Assembly: GCF_017515565.1 (NCBI RefSeq) | Contig: NZ_JAFWFN010000004.1 | Location: 62,001 to 126,000, forward strand | Origin: Halomonas sp. | GTDB taxonomy: Bacteria > Pseudomonadota > Gammaproteobacteria > Pseudomonadales > Halomonadaceae | DNA: 64,000 nt | Reading direction: 5' to 3' | Shown here: in pieces, positions 53,224 to 62,496 of the stretch | Numbering within the stretch: the stretch's first letter is position 1 | Layout: each line of letters starts with the position of its first letter | Position numbers and translations under genes: made by a program | The notes under the pieces: generated by a model | Databases searched by the model: none | What the model saw: the letters and a program-made list of their open reading frames with translations, nothing else | Told to the model about the DNA's origin: nothing

Positions 53224-54735
53224 ATGGCTAACCAAGACGCGTCTTCTCTCGATAACGAAAATCACCTGATCGCCGAGCGCCGAGCCAAACTCGCGGCCCA
53301 CCGTGAGCGCACGGCCGAGCAGGGTAAGAGCGCTTTCCCGAATGATTTCCGCCGCGACAGCTTAACCGTTGAGCTGCAAAACCTGCTGGGCGACAAGGAT
53401 AAAGCGGAGCTGGAAGCGCTTGATCATCACGCCTCGGTGGCGGGGCGTGTTATGCGTAAACGCGGCCCCTTTATCGTGATTCAGGATGTGGCTGGTCAGA
53501 TTCAGCTCTACGTGGATAAAAAGGGCCTGCCGGAAGACGCGCTTGAGGATATCAAAGGCTGGGATATCGGCGATATCGTCGCTGCCCGTGGCCCGGTGCA
53601 TAAATCGGGTAAGGGCGATCTCTACGTGATGATGAAAGAGGCGCAGCTGCTTACAAAGAGCCTGCGCCCGCTGCCCGATAAGTTCCACGGCCTGACCGAC
53701 CAAGAGGCGCGCTACCGCCAGCGCTATGTGGATCTGATTATGAATCCGCAGTCGCGTAAAGTGTTTGAGACGCGGGCGGCGGTCATCAGCTCCATGCGAC
53801 GCTTCTTTGAAGCCCGTGGCTTTATGGAAGTGGAAACGCCAATGCTCCAGCCGATTCCTGGCGGCGCGGCGGCGCGGCCGTTTATCACTCACCACAACGC
53901 GCTAGATATTGATATGTATCTGCGTATTGCTCCAGAGCTTTATCTTAAGCGGCTGGTCGTGGGCGGCTTCGAGAAAGTGTTTGAGATCAACCGTAATTTC
54001 CGTAACGAAGGGCTCTCCACACGGCATAACCCTGAGTTCACCATGGTCGAGTTTTATTGGGCCTACGCGGACTACCGTGACCTGCTCGACATGACCGAAG
54101 CCATGCTGCGCACCGCAGCCGAGGAAGTGCTGGGTACCACGACGCTGAGCTATCAAGGCGCCAGCTACGACTTTGGTCAACCCTTTCATCGCCTGACGTT
54201 GCGCCAAGCGATTCTTGACCATGGCGACGGCATCACCAACGCGGATCTCGATACGTTGGAAGCCGCGCGGTCAGTGGCCGAAAAGCTGGGTATCAAGGTG
54301 AAAGAGAGCTGGGGCCTGGGTAAAATCCAGACCGAGATTTTCGAAGAGGTGGCCGAGCACAAGTTGGACCAGCCGACGTTTATCACCGAGTACCCGGCGG
54401 AAGTCAGCCCGCTAGCGCGGCGCAACGATGCTAACCCCTTCGTAACCGACCGCTTTGAGTTTTTCGTGGGTGGTCGAGAGATCGCTAACGGCTTCTCGGA
54501 GCTTAACGACGCCGAAGACCAGGCGGAGCGTTTCCGCGAGCAAGCAGTGGAAAAAGACGCTGGCGACCTGGAGGCGATGTACTACGATGCGGACTACGTG
54601 CGCGCGCTTGAGTACGGCATGCCTCCAACAGCAGGTGAAGGCATTGGTATTGACCGTTTGGTGATGCTGTTTACCGACAGTCCTTCCATTCGTGATGTGC
54701 TGCTGTTCCCGGCAATGCGCCCCGAAGTAGATTAA
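53224..54735 (+). CDS. lysS: Lysyl-tRNA synthetase (class II)
   Basis: 503 residues. An N-terminal OB-fold anticodon-binding domain ([26 protein letters not shown]) and the class II catalytic core: motif 1 around [27 protein letters not shown], motif 2 [29 protein letters not shown], motif 3 [26 protein letters not shown]. Charges tRNA-Lys. Cotranscribed with prfB. Confidence 0.97.
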   Translation: MANQDASSLDNENHLIAERRAKLAAHRERTAEQGKSAFPNDFRRDSLTVELQNLLGDKDKAELEALDHHASVAGRVMRKRGPFIVIQDVAGQIQLYVDKKGLPEDALEDIKGWDIGDIVAARGPVHKSGKGDLYVMMKEAQLLTKSLRPLPDKFHGLTDQEARYRQRYVDLIMNPQSRKVFETRAAVISSMRRFFEARGFMEVETPMLQPIPGGAAARPFITHHNALDIDMYLRIAPELYLKRLVVGGFEKVFEINRNFRNEGLSTRHNPEFTMVEFYWAYADYRDLLDMTEAMLRTAAEEVLGTTTLSYQGASYDFGQPFHRLTLRQAILDHGDGITNADLDTLEAARSVAEKLGIKVKESWGLGKIQTEIFEEVAEHKLDQPTFITEYPAEVSPLARRNDANPFVTDRFEFFVGGREIANGFSELNDAEDQAERFREQAVEKDAGDLEAMYYDADYVRALEYGMPPTAGEGIGIDRLVMLFTDSPSIRDVLLFPAMRPEVD

Positions 54736-54827
54736 ATCCAGCTAACTGTCTAGTGACGGACGAAAAGTTGGTAAGGGCGCGTTTTAACGCCCATAATGGT
54801 CAACGTTTCGACGGCGAGGAGAATCCC

Positions 54828-55214
54828 ATGAAACTGCTAAATCGCTCTGCCCTGAGCGTCAGGCCGACCCAGACCTTCGTGGACTGGATCAATGCGCTCG
54901 AACCCACCATGGGAGACGACGACCTGACCCTGGACGACGTCGAACGTGAAAGCACGGTGTATCTTATTCCTGAAATGGATACCCCTGAAGCGCTGGAGAC
55001 CTTTGTTCGCGAACGCCACGTAGAAATCCTGGAGTCCGAGCTGCGCGCTTGGGAAGAGGATGAGCGTCAGTGGCCAGAGAAACTCGATTGGTCGCTGTTT
55101 CAGGAATTCTTGCGTGTTGAGCACAGCTATTTAGCGATTGACCTGGACGACGAAACCGCCCTGGAGATCTCAGAAGTTGAAGATGCGCTGCTGCTCGACA
55201 ACGAACAAGATTAG
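54828..55214 (+). CDS. Small acidic protein of unknown function
   Basis: 128 residues from ATG 54828, set by GAGGAG about 8 nt upstream. Strongly acidic with many Asp and Glu (TMGDDDLTLDDVERESTVYLIPEM, AIDLDDETALEISEVEDALLLD), no Cys, no membrane segment. I recognise no domain. Proteins like this occur as conserved hypotheticals in halomonads and pseudomonads. It ends just before a terminator, so it may be the last gene of the prfB-lysS unit. Confidence 0.75.
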   Translation: MKLLNRSALSVRPTQTFVDWINALEPTMGDDDLTLDDVERESTVYLIPEMDTPEALETFVRERHVEILESELRAWEEDERQWPEKLDWSLFQEFLRVEHSYLAIDLDDETALEISEVEDALLLDNEQD

Positions 55215-55243
55215 CGTGCTATTATTTTTAGCGTAAGCGCATC

Positions 55244-55269
55244 GTAAAACCGGCTTCGGCCGGTTTTAC
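55244..55269 (+). terminator. Terminator after the acidic protein gene
   Basis: GTAAAACCGGC (55244-55254), UUCG-type loop, GCCGGTTTTAC (55259-55269): an 11-bp perfect stem whose right arm supplies the T-run. Could work in both directions. Confidence 0.9.
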
Positions 55270-55302
55270 TGTTTTAAGGGGGCTGTTTAGGAACTGACAA
55301 CC

Positions 55303-56706
55303 ATGCGACTGTTTGAATCCCGCCCAGGCGACGATGGCCTACCAGGGCCAGAGCGCGCGTTGGCGGTATTGGCACTGGTTACCGGCACGCTAATGGCGGT
55401 GGTGGATACCACCATGATTAACTTAGCGCTGCCGACCATTGCCGCTGACCTTAACGTGCCCACCTCTAGAGCGGTATGGATCACCAATTTATTTCAGGTC
55501 GTGTGTGCGGCATTCCTTCTGGTGTTTGCCGGTATCAGTGAGCTGATTACCCGCAGGCGGCTCTACCTGTTTGGCTTAGCGACCTTTGTGGTGGCCGCTC
55601 TGGGAGCGGCGCTATCGCGTAACTTAGAAACGTTGCTGGTGTTTCGCGCCCTGCAAGGGTTAGGGGCAGCGGCCACGCTCTCGATTGGGCCCTCACTGTA
55701 TCGCGCAATCTTTCCATCGCGTCTGCTGGGCAGTGCGCTCGGCCTAAGTGCCTTAGTCGTCGCCGGTGGTTACGCGGCGGGCCCTACCCTGAGCGGCGTA
55801 ATTCTATCCTTTGCCGACTGGCCGTGGCTGTTTGCCCTAAATGTGCCGCTGGGAGTCTGCTCGCTGTGGCTTGCCAGCCGTGCATTGCCACGGGACAAGC
55901 CGCGCCAGGGCAGTTTTGATATCCAGGGCGCGTGTTTCTCCATACTGATGCTGGCCAGCTTTTTTATTGCCATGGACGCCGTTGGTCATGCCGCGCCGCT
56001 GTGGCAAAGCGGCGGCTGGGCAGTGCTTGCCGTCACGGCCTGTGTGCTGTTTATCCGTCGCCAGCGCCGTGCCCCTTTCCCTTTATTGCCGCTGAGCGTA
56101 TTCGCCGAGAAGCGCTTTACTCTCGCGGTCTCGGCGTCGGGCTTGGCGTTTATTGGCCAGGGATTAACTTTTGTGGCGCTGTCGTTCCTGTATCAGGAGC
56201 AGATGGGCTTCTCGCCGCTGGAAACCGCATGGTTATTCACCCCCTGGCCGCTGGCCATTATGGTGGTAGGGCCGCTGGCAGGGCGTTTGGCCGACCGGAT
56301 CAACCCCAGTCTGCTCTCTAGCATTGGGCTCGTACTGCTGATTATTGGGTTGGTGGCGCTGGCGCTGGTGGATGAGACTAGCGGCGTGGCCGATAGCCTA
56401 TGGCGTACGGCGCTTTGTGGCATTGGCTTTGGGCTATTCCAGCCGCCTAATAATCGAGAGATGATGAGTAGCCTGCCGCCTGCGCGCAGTGCCAACGTCT
56501 CCGGCGTGATGAGTACTACCCGTACCGTTGGGCAGTCATTTGGGGTGACGCTAGTAGGGGCTGCACTGGCCCTTGGCCTGCCTATTCAGATAACGCTTTG
56601 GTTGGGGGCGGGCACCACTCTGCTGGCACTGGTGGCAAGCCTTTCGCGGGTAACCCTCGCTCAGCGCGCCCTTGTTGAGCGGCGGGCATCGTCTGTTGGT
56701 AAGTAA
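55303..56706 (+). CDS. MFS transporter, DHA2-like (14 membrane segments)
   Basis: 467 residues with about 14 hydrophobic segments. The start region VTGTLMAVVDTTMINLALPTIAADLNVPTSRAVWITNLFQV (in sections), motif A-like ELITRRRLYLFGL and LGSALGLSALVVAGGYAAGPTLSGVIL (motif C type) match the DHA2 family of drug:H+ antiporters (EmrB/QacA). Substrate cannot be told. No regulator or periplasmic adaptor gene is adjacent, which is unusual for an EmrAB-type pump. It has its own upstream region after a terminator. Confidence 0.88.
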   Translation: MRLFESRPGDDGLPGPERALAVLALVTGTLMAVVDTTMINLALPTIAADLNVPTSRAVWITNLFQVVCAAFLLVFAGISELITRRRLYLFGLATFVVAALGAALSRNLETLLVFRALQGLGAAATLSIGPSLYRAIFPSRLLGSALGLSALVVAGGYAAGPTLSGVILSFADWPWLFALNVPLGVCSLWLASRALPRDKPRQGSFDIQGACFSILMLASFFIAMDAVGHAAPLWQSGGWAVLAVTACVLFIRRQRRAPFPLLPLSVFAEKRFTLAVSASGLAFIGQGLTFVALSFLYQEQMGFSPLETAWLFTPWPLAIMVVGPLAGRLADRINPSLLSSIGLVLLIIGLVALALVDETSGVADSLWRTALCGIGFGLFQPPNNREMMSSLPPARSANVSGVMSTTRTVGQSFGVTLVGAALALGLPIQITLWLGAGTTLLALVASLSRVTLAQRALVERRASSVGK

Positions 56707-56747
56707 GGGCGTACAATAGGGCGGTTGCTGATTGAAGGAGAGCCCCC

Positions 56748-57056
56748 ATGGCGATGCAGACACAAATAGAGCAGAAGTTAGCGGCGTTAACCCCGGACGT
56801 GCTGCACGTAGAGAACGAAAGCCATATGCATAACGTGCCGGCTAACGCCGAAACCCACTTTAAAGTGACCCTGGTGAGCGATAGCTTCGATGGCATGATG
56901 CCGGTGAAACGCCATCAGCAAATTTACGCCCTGTTGGCCGATGAGCTAACTGGCCCGGTGCATGCGCTTGCGCTACATCTGTACACGCCCAAAGAGTGGC
57001 AGGCACGGGGCGGCGAGCGCCCTGATTCTCCCAACTGTCGCGGCGGCGGCCAGTGA
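56748..57056 (+). CDS. bolA: BolA family protein
   Basis: 102 residues. The BolA fold appears as LAALTPDVLHVENESHMHNVPANAETHFKVTLVSDSFDGMMPVKRHQQIYALLADELTGPVHALALHLYTPKEW in sections, with the conserved RHQQIY and the His of the loop ENESHMH that binds shared Fe-S clusters with monothiol glutaredoxins. AAGGAG precedes the ATG. Overlaps the next gene by 4 bp (GTGA). Linked to cell shape and iron regulation. Confidence 0.93.
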   Translation: MAMQTQIEQKLAALTPDVLHVENESHMHNVPANAETHFKVTLVSDSFDGMMPVKRHQQIYALLADELTGPVHALALHLYTPKEWQARGGERPDSPNCRGGGQ

Positions 57057-57880
57057 CCCCAGAGGTTATTCGCAGGCAGTATCTTGACGCCATGGGCATC
57101 ACCGCCTGGGCGTCACGTTATGAACTGCCTAACGCCTTGCCTACCCAAGCCTGCGAGTGGGAAGACGCCCCTGCGTCTCAGCCCCCCCGCGAGCGTTTGC
57201 ATGCCTTGTTGGATGACGCCCCCGCACCCCCGCGGCCGCGTAGCCACACGCCGCCTGCTGCGACGCCATCCTCTGTGCCCTCAGGGTCTGCATCGCCGTC
57301 GGCAGTGCGCGCACTGTTAGGCCAGGAGGTGCCTGCTGTTGCCCCAGCAGTGGAAGCCCCCGCCGAGCCTGCGGCAAGCAGTACGCCGACCCAGCAGGCA
57401 CAGCCGCTTGAATTCAGCCTCTCCTGTGTGTGTGTCGGTGGACGCTGGCTGGCTATTTGTGAGGGTGAACTTGCGCCCAGCGAGCAGCAGTTACTGGCGA
57501 ACATGCTGCGGGCAGCGGGTGTGTTAAACGGCGAATTGCCAGTGGTCACCTATTTTAAATGGCCGCCAATGGCCACCGTGTTTACTCCGGAAGAGCCGTT
57601 AGAAGAAGCCCGTGATGGCGTGGCTGCTTTTATAGCCGGTGCCGCCAGTCGGCAAGGCTGGCAGTTAGAGCAAGTGCTGTGGTGGGGAGCTGATTCAGCA
57701 GCCGATGATGCACCCTTGGTGCAGGTAATGGCGGTTAATCAAAATAAGAGTCACACCTTGGGGCTGCCAGTATGGCATGGGCCCGCTTTAGCGGCGCTTA
57801 CTCAGAGTGGCAATGCTAAGCGCGCACTATGGCCTAAGCTAGTCGCGCTAGCTGAGCAGTGGCGAAAAGCGGCAAAGTGA
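57053..57880 (+). CDS. Probable divergent HolD (DNA polymerase III psi subunit) with long linker
   Basis: 275 residues, GTG start overlapping bolA. The N-terminus RRQYLDAMGITAWASRYELP resembles E. coli HolD (GITQW motif, the peptide that binds chi). The C-terminal LAALTQSGNAKRALWPKL resembles its end. A ~65-residue Pro/Ala/Ser-rich linker (about 50-115) separates them, making it twice the size of E. coli psi. The next gene is rimI, as holD-rimI in E. coli. The assignment rests on my alignment from memory plus synteny; HolD proteins are poorly conserved. Confidence 0.6.
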   Translation: MTPEVIRRQYLDAMGITAWASRYELPNALPTQACEWEDAPASQPPRERLHALLDDAPAPPRPRSHTPPAATPSSVPSGSASPSAVRALLGQEVPAVAPAVEAPAEPAASSTPTQQAQPLEFSLSCVCVGGRWLAICEGELAPSEQQLLANMLRAAGVLNGELPVVTYFKWPPMATVFTPEEPLEEARDGVAAFIAGAASRQGWQLEQVLWWGADSAADDAPLVQVMAVNQNKSHTLGLPVWHGPALAALTQSGNAKRALWPKLVALAEQWRKAAK

Positions 57881-58320
57881 TTAGATTGCTGACACCTTCG
57901 CATGCTGCTGTGCTCCACGCCCTTGAAGCCGAAGCGAATAGCGGTGCAAGCCCGCAGCAGCTTAGCGATGCGCTCAGCGATACGGCATCACAAGTAGTAG
58001 GGTTTTGGCAGCAAAATAGACTCACAGGTTACGCCATGGTGGCACGCCTACCCTTTGATGCTGAATTGCAGGCCATTGCTGTATTACCCGCATGCCAAGG
58101 GCAGGGGGTTGGAAGGCAGTTGCTCGGGGAGGTGATCGCGTATGCCGAGCAGTGGCAAAGCGAGCGGCTATTGCTTGAGGTGCGGGCAAGTAACCAGCCT
58201 GCCATTCGACTGTATAAGCAGCATGGTTTTAGCGAAGATGGCCGCCGCCGACATTACTACCCGGCAGTGCAAGGGGCTGCCGGGAGAGAAGATGCGCTCT
58301 TAATGTCGCGGCTCTGCTAA
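57877..58320 (+). CDS. rimI: Ribosomal protein alanine N-acetyltransferase
   Basis: 147 residues from GTG 57877, overlapping the previous stop (GTGA); an upstream GTG at 57859 is possible. GNAT motifs: LQAIAVLPACQGQGVGRQLLGEVI (acetyl-CoA loop Q-x-x-G-x-G) and RLLLEVRASNQPAIRLYKQHGF, then RRRHYYPAVQ-AAGREDALLM, which is typical of RimI. Acetylates the N-terminal alanine of S18. Cotranscribed with the HolD-like gene. Confidence 0.93.
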   Translation: MIRLLTPSHAAVLHALEAEANSGASPQQLSDALSDTASQVVGFWQQNRLTGYAMVARLPFDAELQAIAVLPACQGQGVGRQLLGEVIAYAEQWQSERLLLEVRASNQPAIRLYKQHGFSEDGRRRHYYPAVQGAAGREDALLMSRLC

Positions 58321-58332
58321 AGCGCGGTGCTA

Positions 58333-58521
58333 TCAGGCGTTGTCGTCTATGCCATCAAATTTACTAAGCACGCCTTGTAAGCGGCGCTCCCACTCTTCAC
58401 GCTCCTGTTTCAACTGAGCGTTTTCGCTACGCAGCTCTTCGTTTTCCAGTTTCATCATCTCCAGCGCTTCGACGGTGTCGGTGACTTTCTGCTCTAGCTG
58501 GTTAAATAATTCAAGGCTCAT
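58333..58521 (-). CDS. ZapB-like coiled-coil protein
   Basis: 62 residues from ATG 58521, which has GAGGT before it; a longer frame to 58764 overlaps rsmD and is rejected. Nearly all of it is one heptad-rich helix (LFNQLEQKVTDTVEALEMMKLENEELRSENAQLKQEREEWERRLQ in sections) like E. coli ZapB, which bridges ZapA-FtsZ rings with MatP. Length is close to ZapB (81). Sequence identity in coiled coils is weak evidence, so the name is tentative. Confidence 0.72.
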   Translation of the reverse strand: MSLELFNQLEQKVTDTVEALEMMKLENEELRSENAQLKQEREEWERRLQGVLSKFDGIDDNA

Positions 58522-58625
58522 GCCTACCTCCAGTAAATAGCGGCGGGGGGTGTCCGCCGTTAAGGGAATAAAATAGCCAATCAATCGGGCGAGCGTAACG
58601 CCGCGGCAGGGCGGCGGCAAGCGCT

Positions 58626-59234
58626 TTACGCTGGCTGGCGATAATAGAGCCTTGCGGTACTCTCGCCGGCGCGGGTTTCTCGGTGTAGCTGCCAAGTGGC
58701 AGGCACCTGTGGCGTCAGCGTCTGTTCGGTTTCCAGATAGATGGTTGCTTCCTGTGCTAGCCAACCCCCTGCTTCCAGTGCGGCGCAGCAGGGGGCAGCA
58801 AGCCCCTGATGAAACGGTGGGTCTAAAAAGACAACGTCCGCAGGCTGGCCCGGTGAGTCAAGAAACGTCAGCGCATCGGCGGTGACGACCTCTCCTTGAG
58901 TCGCCCCAAGGGATGCTAGGTTGTCGCGAATGAGCGTAGCTACCCGTGTATCGCGCTCGACAAAGATAACCTGGGAAGCTCCCCGGGAGAGCGCCTCAAT
59001 TCCCAGCGCGCCCGTGCCCGCAAATAAGTCCAGCACCTGAGTGCCATAGAGCTGTTGGCCGAGCCAATTAAACAGCGTTTCGCGCACTCGGTCTGGCGTG
59101 GGCCTTAAGCCAGGATGGTCGAGTACGGGAAGCTGGCGGCGGCGAAAATCACCACCGATAATACGCAGCTTGCCCATGGGCTTTGCGTCAGCGCGTCGGG
59201 AAGTAGATGAGCGTGGGGGGCGTTGTCGTTTCAT
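58626..59234 (-). CDS. rsmD: 16S rRNA (guanine966-N2)-methyltransferase RsmD
   Basis: 202 residues from ATG 59234 (MKRQRPPRSSTSRRADAKP). RIIGGDFRRRQLPVLDHPGLRPTPDRVRETLFNWL, the SAM loop VLDLFAGTGALGIEALSRGA, and the catalytic DPPF in VVFLDPPFHQGL are diagnostic. An in-frame ATG 29 codons upstream lies in the divergent promoter region and is rejected. Divergent from ftsY as in E. coli. Confidence 0.93.
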   Translation of the reverse strand: MKRQRPPRSSTSRRADAKPMGKLRIIGGDFRRRQLPVLDHPGLRPTPDRVRETLFNWLGQQLYGTQVLDLFAGTGALGIEALSRGASQVIFVERDTRVATLIRDNLASLGATQGEVVTADALTFLDSPGQPADVVFLDPPFHQGLAAPCCAALEAGGWLAQEATIYLETEQTLTPQVPATWQLHRETRAGESTARLYYRQPA

Positions 59235-59323
59235 AATGCGGATTGTAGCGGGCTGCTTATCCAAAGTCTTGGTTGGCGGTGGTAGGATGGTCACAATGTT
59301 CACTTTTAAGTCGGATGACACCC

Positions 59324-60559
59324 ATGTTTGGTTTTTTCAAGCGTAAGAAAAAGCACGACTCCCAGCAGGAGCAGCAAGAAAATCAACAGCCCTTAGAGCA
59401 GCATGATCAGCAAGCGCCGATGGATGCCCCCGCTGAGGCTGATGCTCTAAATGATGAACAGCCAACCACCGCAGAAAAGCCGGCCCCTACAGAAGCAAAG
59501 GTTGAACCGGTAGCGCCTATCCCGGACGCTGAGCCAGAGCCGACGCCCGCGCCCGCGCCAGAGCCCGCGCCTAAACCGGCCCTGCAAGAGAAGCCGGTGG
59601 CCGAACAGGGTGACAAAAAGGGCTGGTTTGCCCGCATTAAGTCAGGTCTGGGTAAAACCCGCGCCAATCTTACCGACGGCATCGCTGACCTGTTTCTAGG
59701 TAAAAAGCAGATCGACGATGAGCTGCTTGAAGACCTTGAGACTCAACTGCTCATGGCCGATGTAGGAATTGAAGCCACCAGTGAGATTATTGAGCGGCTT
59801 GAGGCACGGGTATCACGCAAAGAGCTAAACAACCCTGAAGCGCTGTATCGCGGATTGCAGGAGGAGCTTGCGGCCATGCTGTCGCCGGTGGCCACACCGC
59901 TTAGCTTTGAAAAAGAGAGTGATGGCCCCTTTGTTATCTTAGTGGTAGGAGTCAATGGGGTGGGTAAAACCACGACCATCGGCAAGCTGACCCAGCGTTT
60001 CCAGCGTGAAGGTAAAAGCGTCATGCTGGCAGCAGGCGATACCTTCCGCGCAGCAGCAGTAGAGCAGCTTAAAGTGTGGGGCGAGCGCAACAGCGTGCCG
60101 GTGATTGCCCAGCACACCGGAGCTGATAGCGCCTCGGTGATTTACGACGCAGTGGCGGCGGCAAAAGCGCGCGGCGTGGACGTGCTGATTGCCGACACCG
60201 CTGGGCGGCTGCACAACAAGAGCCACCTGATGGAAGAGCTGAAAAAAGTCCACCGCGTCATGCAGAAGCTAGATACGACGGCCCCTCATGAGGTGATGCT
60301 GGTGCTGGATGCGGGTACAGGGCAAAACGCTATTTCCCAGGCCAGCACCTTCAACGAAGCCGTGCCCATCAGCGGTATTACGCTCACCAAGCTGGATGGT
60401 ACTGCCAAGGGCGGGATTATCTTTGCCTTGGCTAAACAGCTGGAAACGCCAATTCGCTTTATCGGTGTGGGGGAGGGTATAGATGATCTGCGCCCCTTTG
60501 ATGCCAATGACTTCGTCACAGCGCTGTTTGACCGGCAAGGGGACGATAGTCGCGGATGA
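59324..60559 (+). CDS. ftsY: Signal recognition particle receptor FtsY
   Basis: 411 residues from ATG 59324 (MFGFFKRKKKHD). An acidic, Glu/Pro/Ala-rich A domain (to about residue 95) includes a basic patch for membrane contact. The NG domain follows: KGWFARIKSGLGKTRANLTDGI, GVNGVGKTTTIGKL, AAVEQLKVWGERN, DTAGRLHNKSHLMEEL, TKLDGTAKGGIIFALA, GEGIDDLRPFDANDFV. Docks ribosome-SRP complexes with Ffh. Overlaps ftsE by 4 bp (ATGA). Confidence 0.95.
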   Translation: MFGFFKRKKKHDSQQEQQENQQPLEQHDQQAPMDAPAEADALNDEQPTTAEKPAPTEAKVEPVAPIPDAEPEPTPAPAPEPAPKPALQEKPVAEQGDKKGWFARIKSGLGKTRANLTDGIADLFLGKKQIDDELLEDLETQLLMADVGIEATSEIIERLEARVSRKELNNPEALYRGLQEELAAMLSPVATPLSFEKESDGPFVILVVGVNGVGKTTTIGKLTQRFQREGKSVMLAAGDTFRAAAVEQLKVWGERNSVPVIAQHTGADSASVIYDAVAAAKARGVDVLIADTAGRLHNKSHLMEELKKVHRVMQKLDTTAPHEVMLVLDAGTGQNAISQASTFNEAVPISGITLTKLDGTAKGGIIFALAKQLETPIRFIGVGEGIDDLRPFDANDFVTALFDRQGDDSRG

Positions 60560-61224
60560 TCGCTTTTGAGCATGTGGGAAAGCGCTATGGAGGACGCTTT
60601 GACGCGCTGGCGCACCTCAATTTTCGCGTGGGCAGAGGCGAAATGGTGTTTCTTACCGGCCACTCCGGTGCAGGTAAAAGCTCGCTGCTACGGCTGATTA
60701 TGCGCCTTGAAAAGCCCAGCCGTGGCCGTGTGGTGGTGGCTGGGCACGATATCGCCCAGCTACACCCTAGCCAGGTGCCATTTTATCGTCGGCAAATTGG
60801 CGTGGTCTTTCAGGATCACCAGCTGCTATTCGATCGCAGCGTTTATCACAATGTTTCGCTGCCCCTGGAGATTCAGGGGGTAGAGCCCCGTGAAGCGGCG
60901 CGGCGGGTGCGCGCCGCGCTCGATAAAGTAGGGCTTTTACACCGTGAAAAAGCGCTGCCGGTAGAGCTTTCCGGCGGTGAGCAGCAGCGGGTGGGGATTG
61001 CCCGCGCGGTGGTCAATAAGCCTGCTTTACTGCTTGCTGACGAACCCACTGGCAACCTGGATCCGCAGCTCTCCGCCGACATTATGGCGCTGTTTGAGGA
61101 TTTCAATCGCATCGGCACGACGGTAATGATCGCCAGCCACGATTTGGCGCTGATCGCCCGGCTGCATCACCGTATTTTACGCCTGCGCGATGGGCGATTA
61201 ATTGCCGACGAGGGGGCCGTATGA
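60556..61224 (+). CDS. ftsE: Cell division ATP-binding protein FtsE
   Basis: 222 residues, ABC ATPase: Walker A GHSGAGKSSLL, Q-loop VFQDHQLLFDRSVYHNV, signature ELSGGEQQRVGIARAVV, Walker B LLLADEPTGNLD, H-switch MIASHDLALIAR. Together with FtsX it controls peptidoglycan hydrolysis at the septum through EnvC. Overlaps ftsX by 4 bp. Confidence 0.96.
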   Translation: MIAFEHVGKRYGGRFDALAHLNFRVGRGEMVFLTGHSGAGKSSLLRLIMRLEKPSRGRVVVAGHDIAQLHPSQVPFYRRQIGVVFQDHQLLFDRSVYHNVSLPLEIQGVEPREAARRVRAALDKVGLLHREKALPVELSGGEQQRVGIARAVVNKPALLLADEPTGNLDPQLSADIMALFEDFNRIGTTVMIASHDLALIARLHHRILRLRDGRLIADEGAV

Positions 61225-62261
61225 AGCGTGCCGTGACACCCCGCACGAAAGGCGCGGCTCCCAAAGGTCAACGCCAAGCGGCGAAGCGGCCCAGTGAACC
61301 GCCTGCTGAGCGGCGCGGCGCGCGTTCACAGCAAACGCGCTTTACCAGTCGGCTTCGTGCTTGGGGGCGCCATCATCGTGCCATGGCCTTCGATAGCCTC
61401 TACCGGCTGGTGCGCCACCCGGTGGGTAATCTGCTAACGATGCTGGCTATTGCCATTGCCCTGGTGCTGCCCGCCGCTCTGTGGCTCACGCTTGATAGCG
61501 CTAAGCTGTTGGATGCGGAGCTAGAAGAGAGCGCCACGTTAACCGTGTATCTGGAAACCGCCGTAGATGCTGCACAGGCGGCGCGTATTGAGGAGGCGGT
61601 TGGTGCAGAAGACGATGTTGTGCAAACCCGTTTGATCAGCGCAGAAGAGGGTATGGCGGAGTTTCAACAGTCGCTAGGGTTAGATGACGCCTTGGCCGGG
61701 CTTGAGGATAATCCGCTGCCCGCCAGCATTGTGATTTACCCGCAAAGCGTTGACCCCACGGCCATGGAGCAATTGGCCCAGCGGCTTGAAACGTTTACTG
61801 GGGTGGACGAAGTGCGCCTTGATTTAGCCTGGGTGGAGCGCCTGCGCCATTTGGCTGACCTTGGCCGCCGTGTTGCGCTTGCCCTCGGGGCACTGTTCGG
61901 GCTAGGGGTGTTGTTGGTAGTAGGCAATACAATACGGCTTGCTGTTGAGAGCCGCCGGCGGGAAATCGAAGTGGTTATGCTGATTGGCGCCACCCATGCG
62001 TTTGTCCGGCGGCCTTTTTTGTACAGCGGCGCCTGGTATGGCTTTGGCGGCGGTTTGCTGGCGTTAGGGTTGCTAGGGCTTGGCAACCACTGGCTAGCGA
62101 TGCCTGTAGCAGCGTTGGCGTCAAGCTACGGGGCTAACTTTGTCTTGCCGCAATTAGACGTGGCGGGGTCTACAATTCTGCTATCTTGCAGTACACTATT
62201 GGGCTGGTTGGGCGCATGGCTGGCCGTTACGCGACACCTTTCCAGTATTCGTGCGCGCTAA
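61221..62261 (+). CDS. ftsX: Cell division permease-like protein FtsX
   Basis: 346 residues. A cytoplasmic N-terminus of about 75 residues rich in Arg/Ala is longer than in E. coli. Then one membrane helix (NLLTMLAIAIALVLPAALWL), the periplasmic domain (ESATLTVYLETAVDAAQAARIEEAV, ISAEEGMAEFQQSLG, NPLPASIVI) that contacts EnvC, and three C-terminal helices with AVESRRREIEVVMLIGATHAFVRRPFLYSG. Forms the FtsEX complex. Followed by a 235-bp gap before rpoH. Confidence 0.95.
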   Translation: MKRAVTPRTKGAAPKGQRQAAKRPSEPPAERRGARSQQTRFTSRLRAWGRHHRAMAFDSLYRLVRHPVGNLLTMLAIAIALVLPAALWLTLDSAKLLDAELEESATLTVYLETAVDAAQAARIEEAVGAEDDVVQTRLISAEEGMAEFQQSLGLDDALAGLEDNPLPASIVIYPQSVDPTAMEQLAQRLETFTGVDEVRLDLAWVERLRHLADLGRRVALALGALFGLGVLLVVGNTIRLAVESRRREIEVVMLIGATHAFVRRPFLYSGAWYGFGGGLLALGLLGLGNHWLAMPVAALASSYGANFVLPQLDVAGSTILLSCSTLLGWLGAWLAVTRHLSSIRAR

Positions 62262-62496
62262 TCACTTTTTAATGACTAACAGCGATTTTACTGATAGCTA
62301 GAGTAGTTATTGTTATGTGGGCATAAACGGGAATTACCACCCCTGTTTTTATAAGGGGCGGTGCACAGCGTAAACAGGTACTGCATCGCTCGCCTGAACC
62401 TTATGCTTAGGCTAAAGTCTTAGTAGGTAATAAACAACGTATGGCCCACCACGCCAGTACGTTTCCACGATTGGTTACAAGGGAGACCACCTGCAC

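Noticed and set aside
57859-57876. Alternative upstream GTG start for rimI
   Set aside because: GTG 57877 overlaps the previous stop as GTGA, the pattern used repeatedly in this window; the extra six residues are not typical of RimI.
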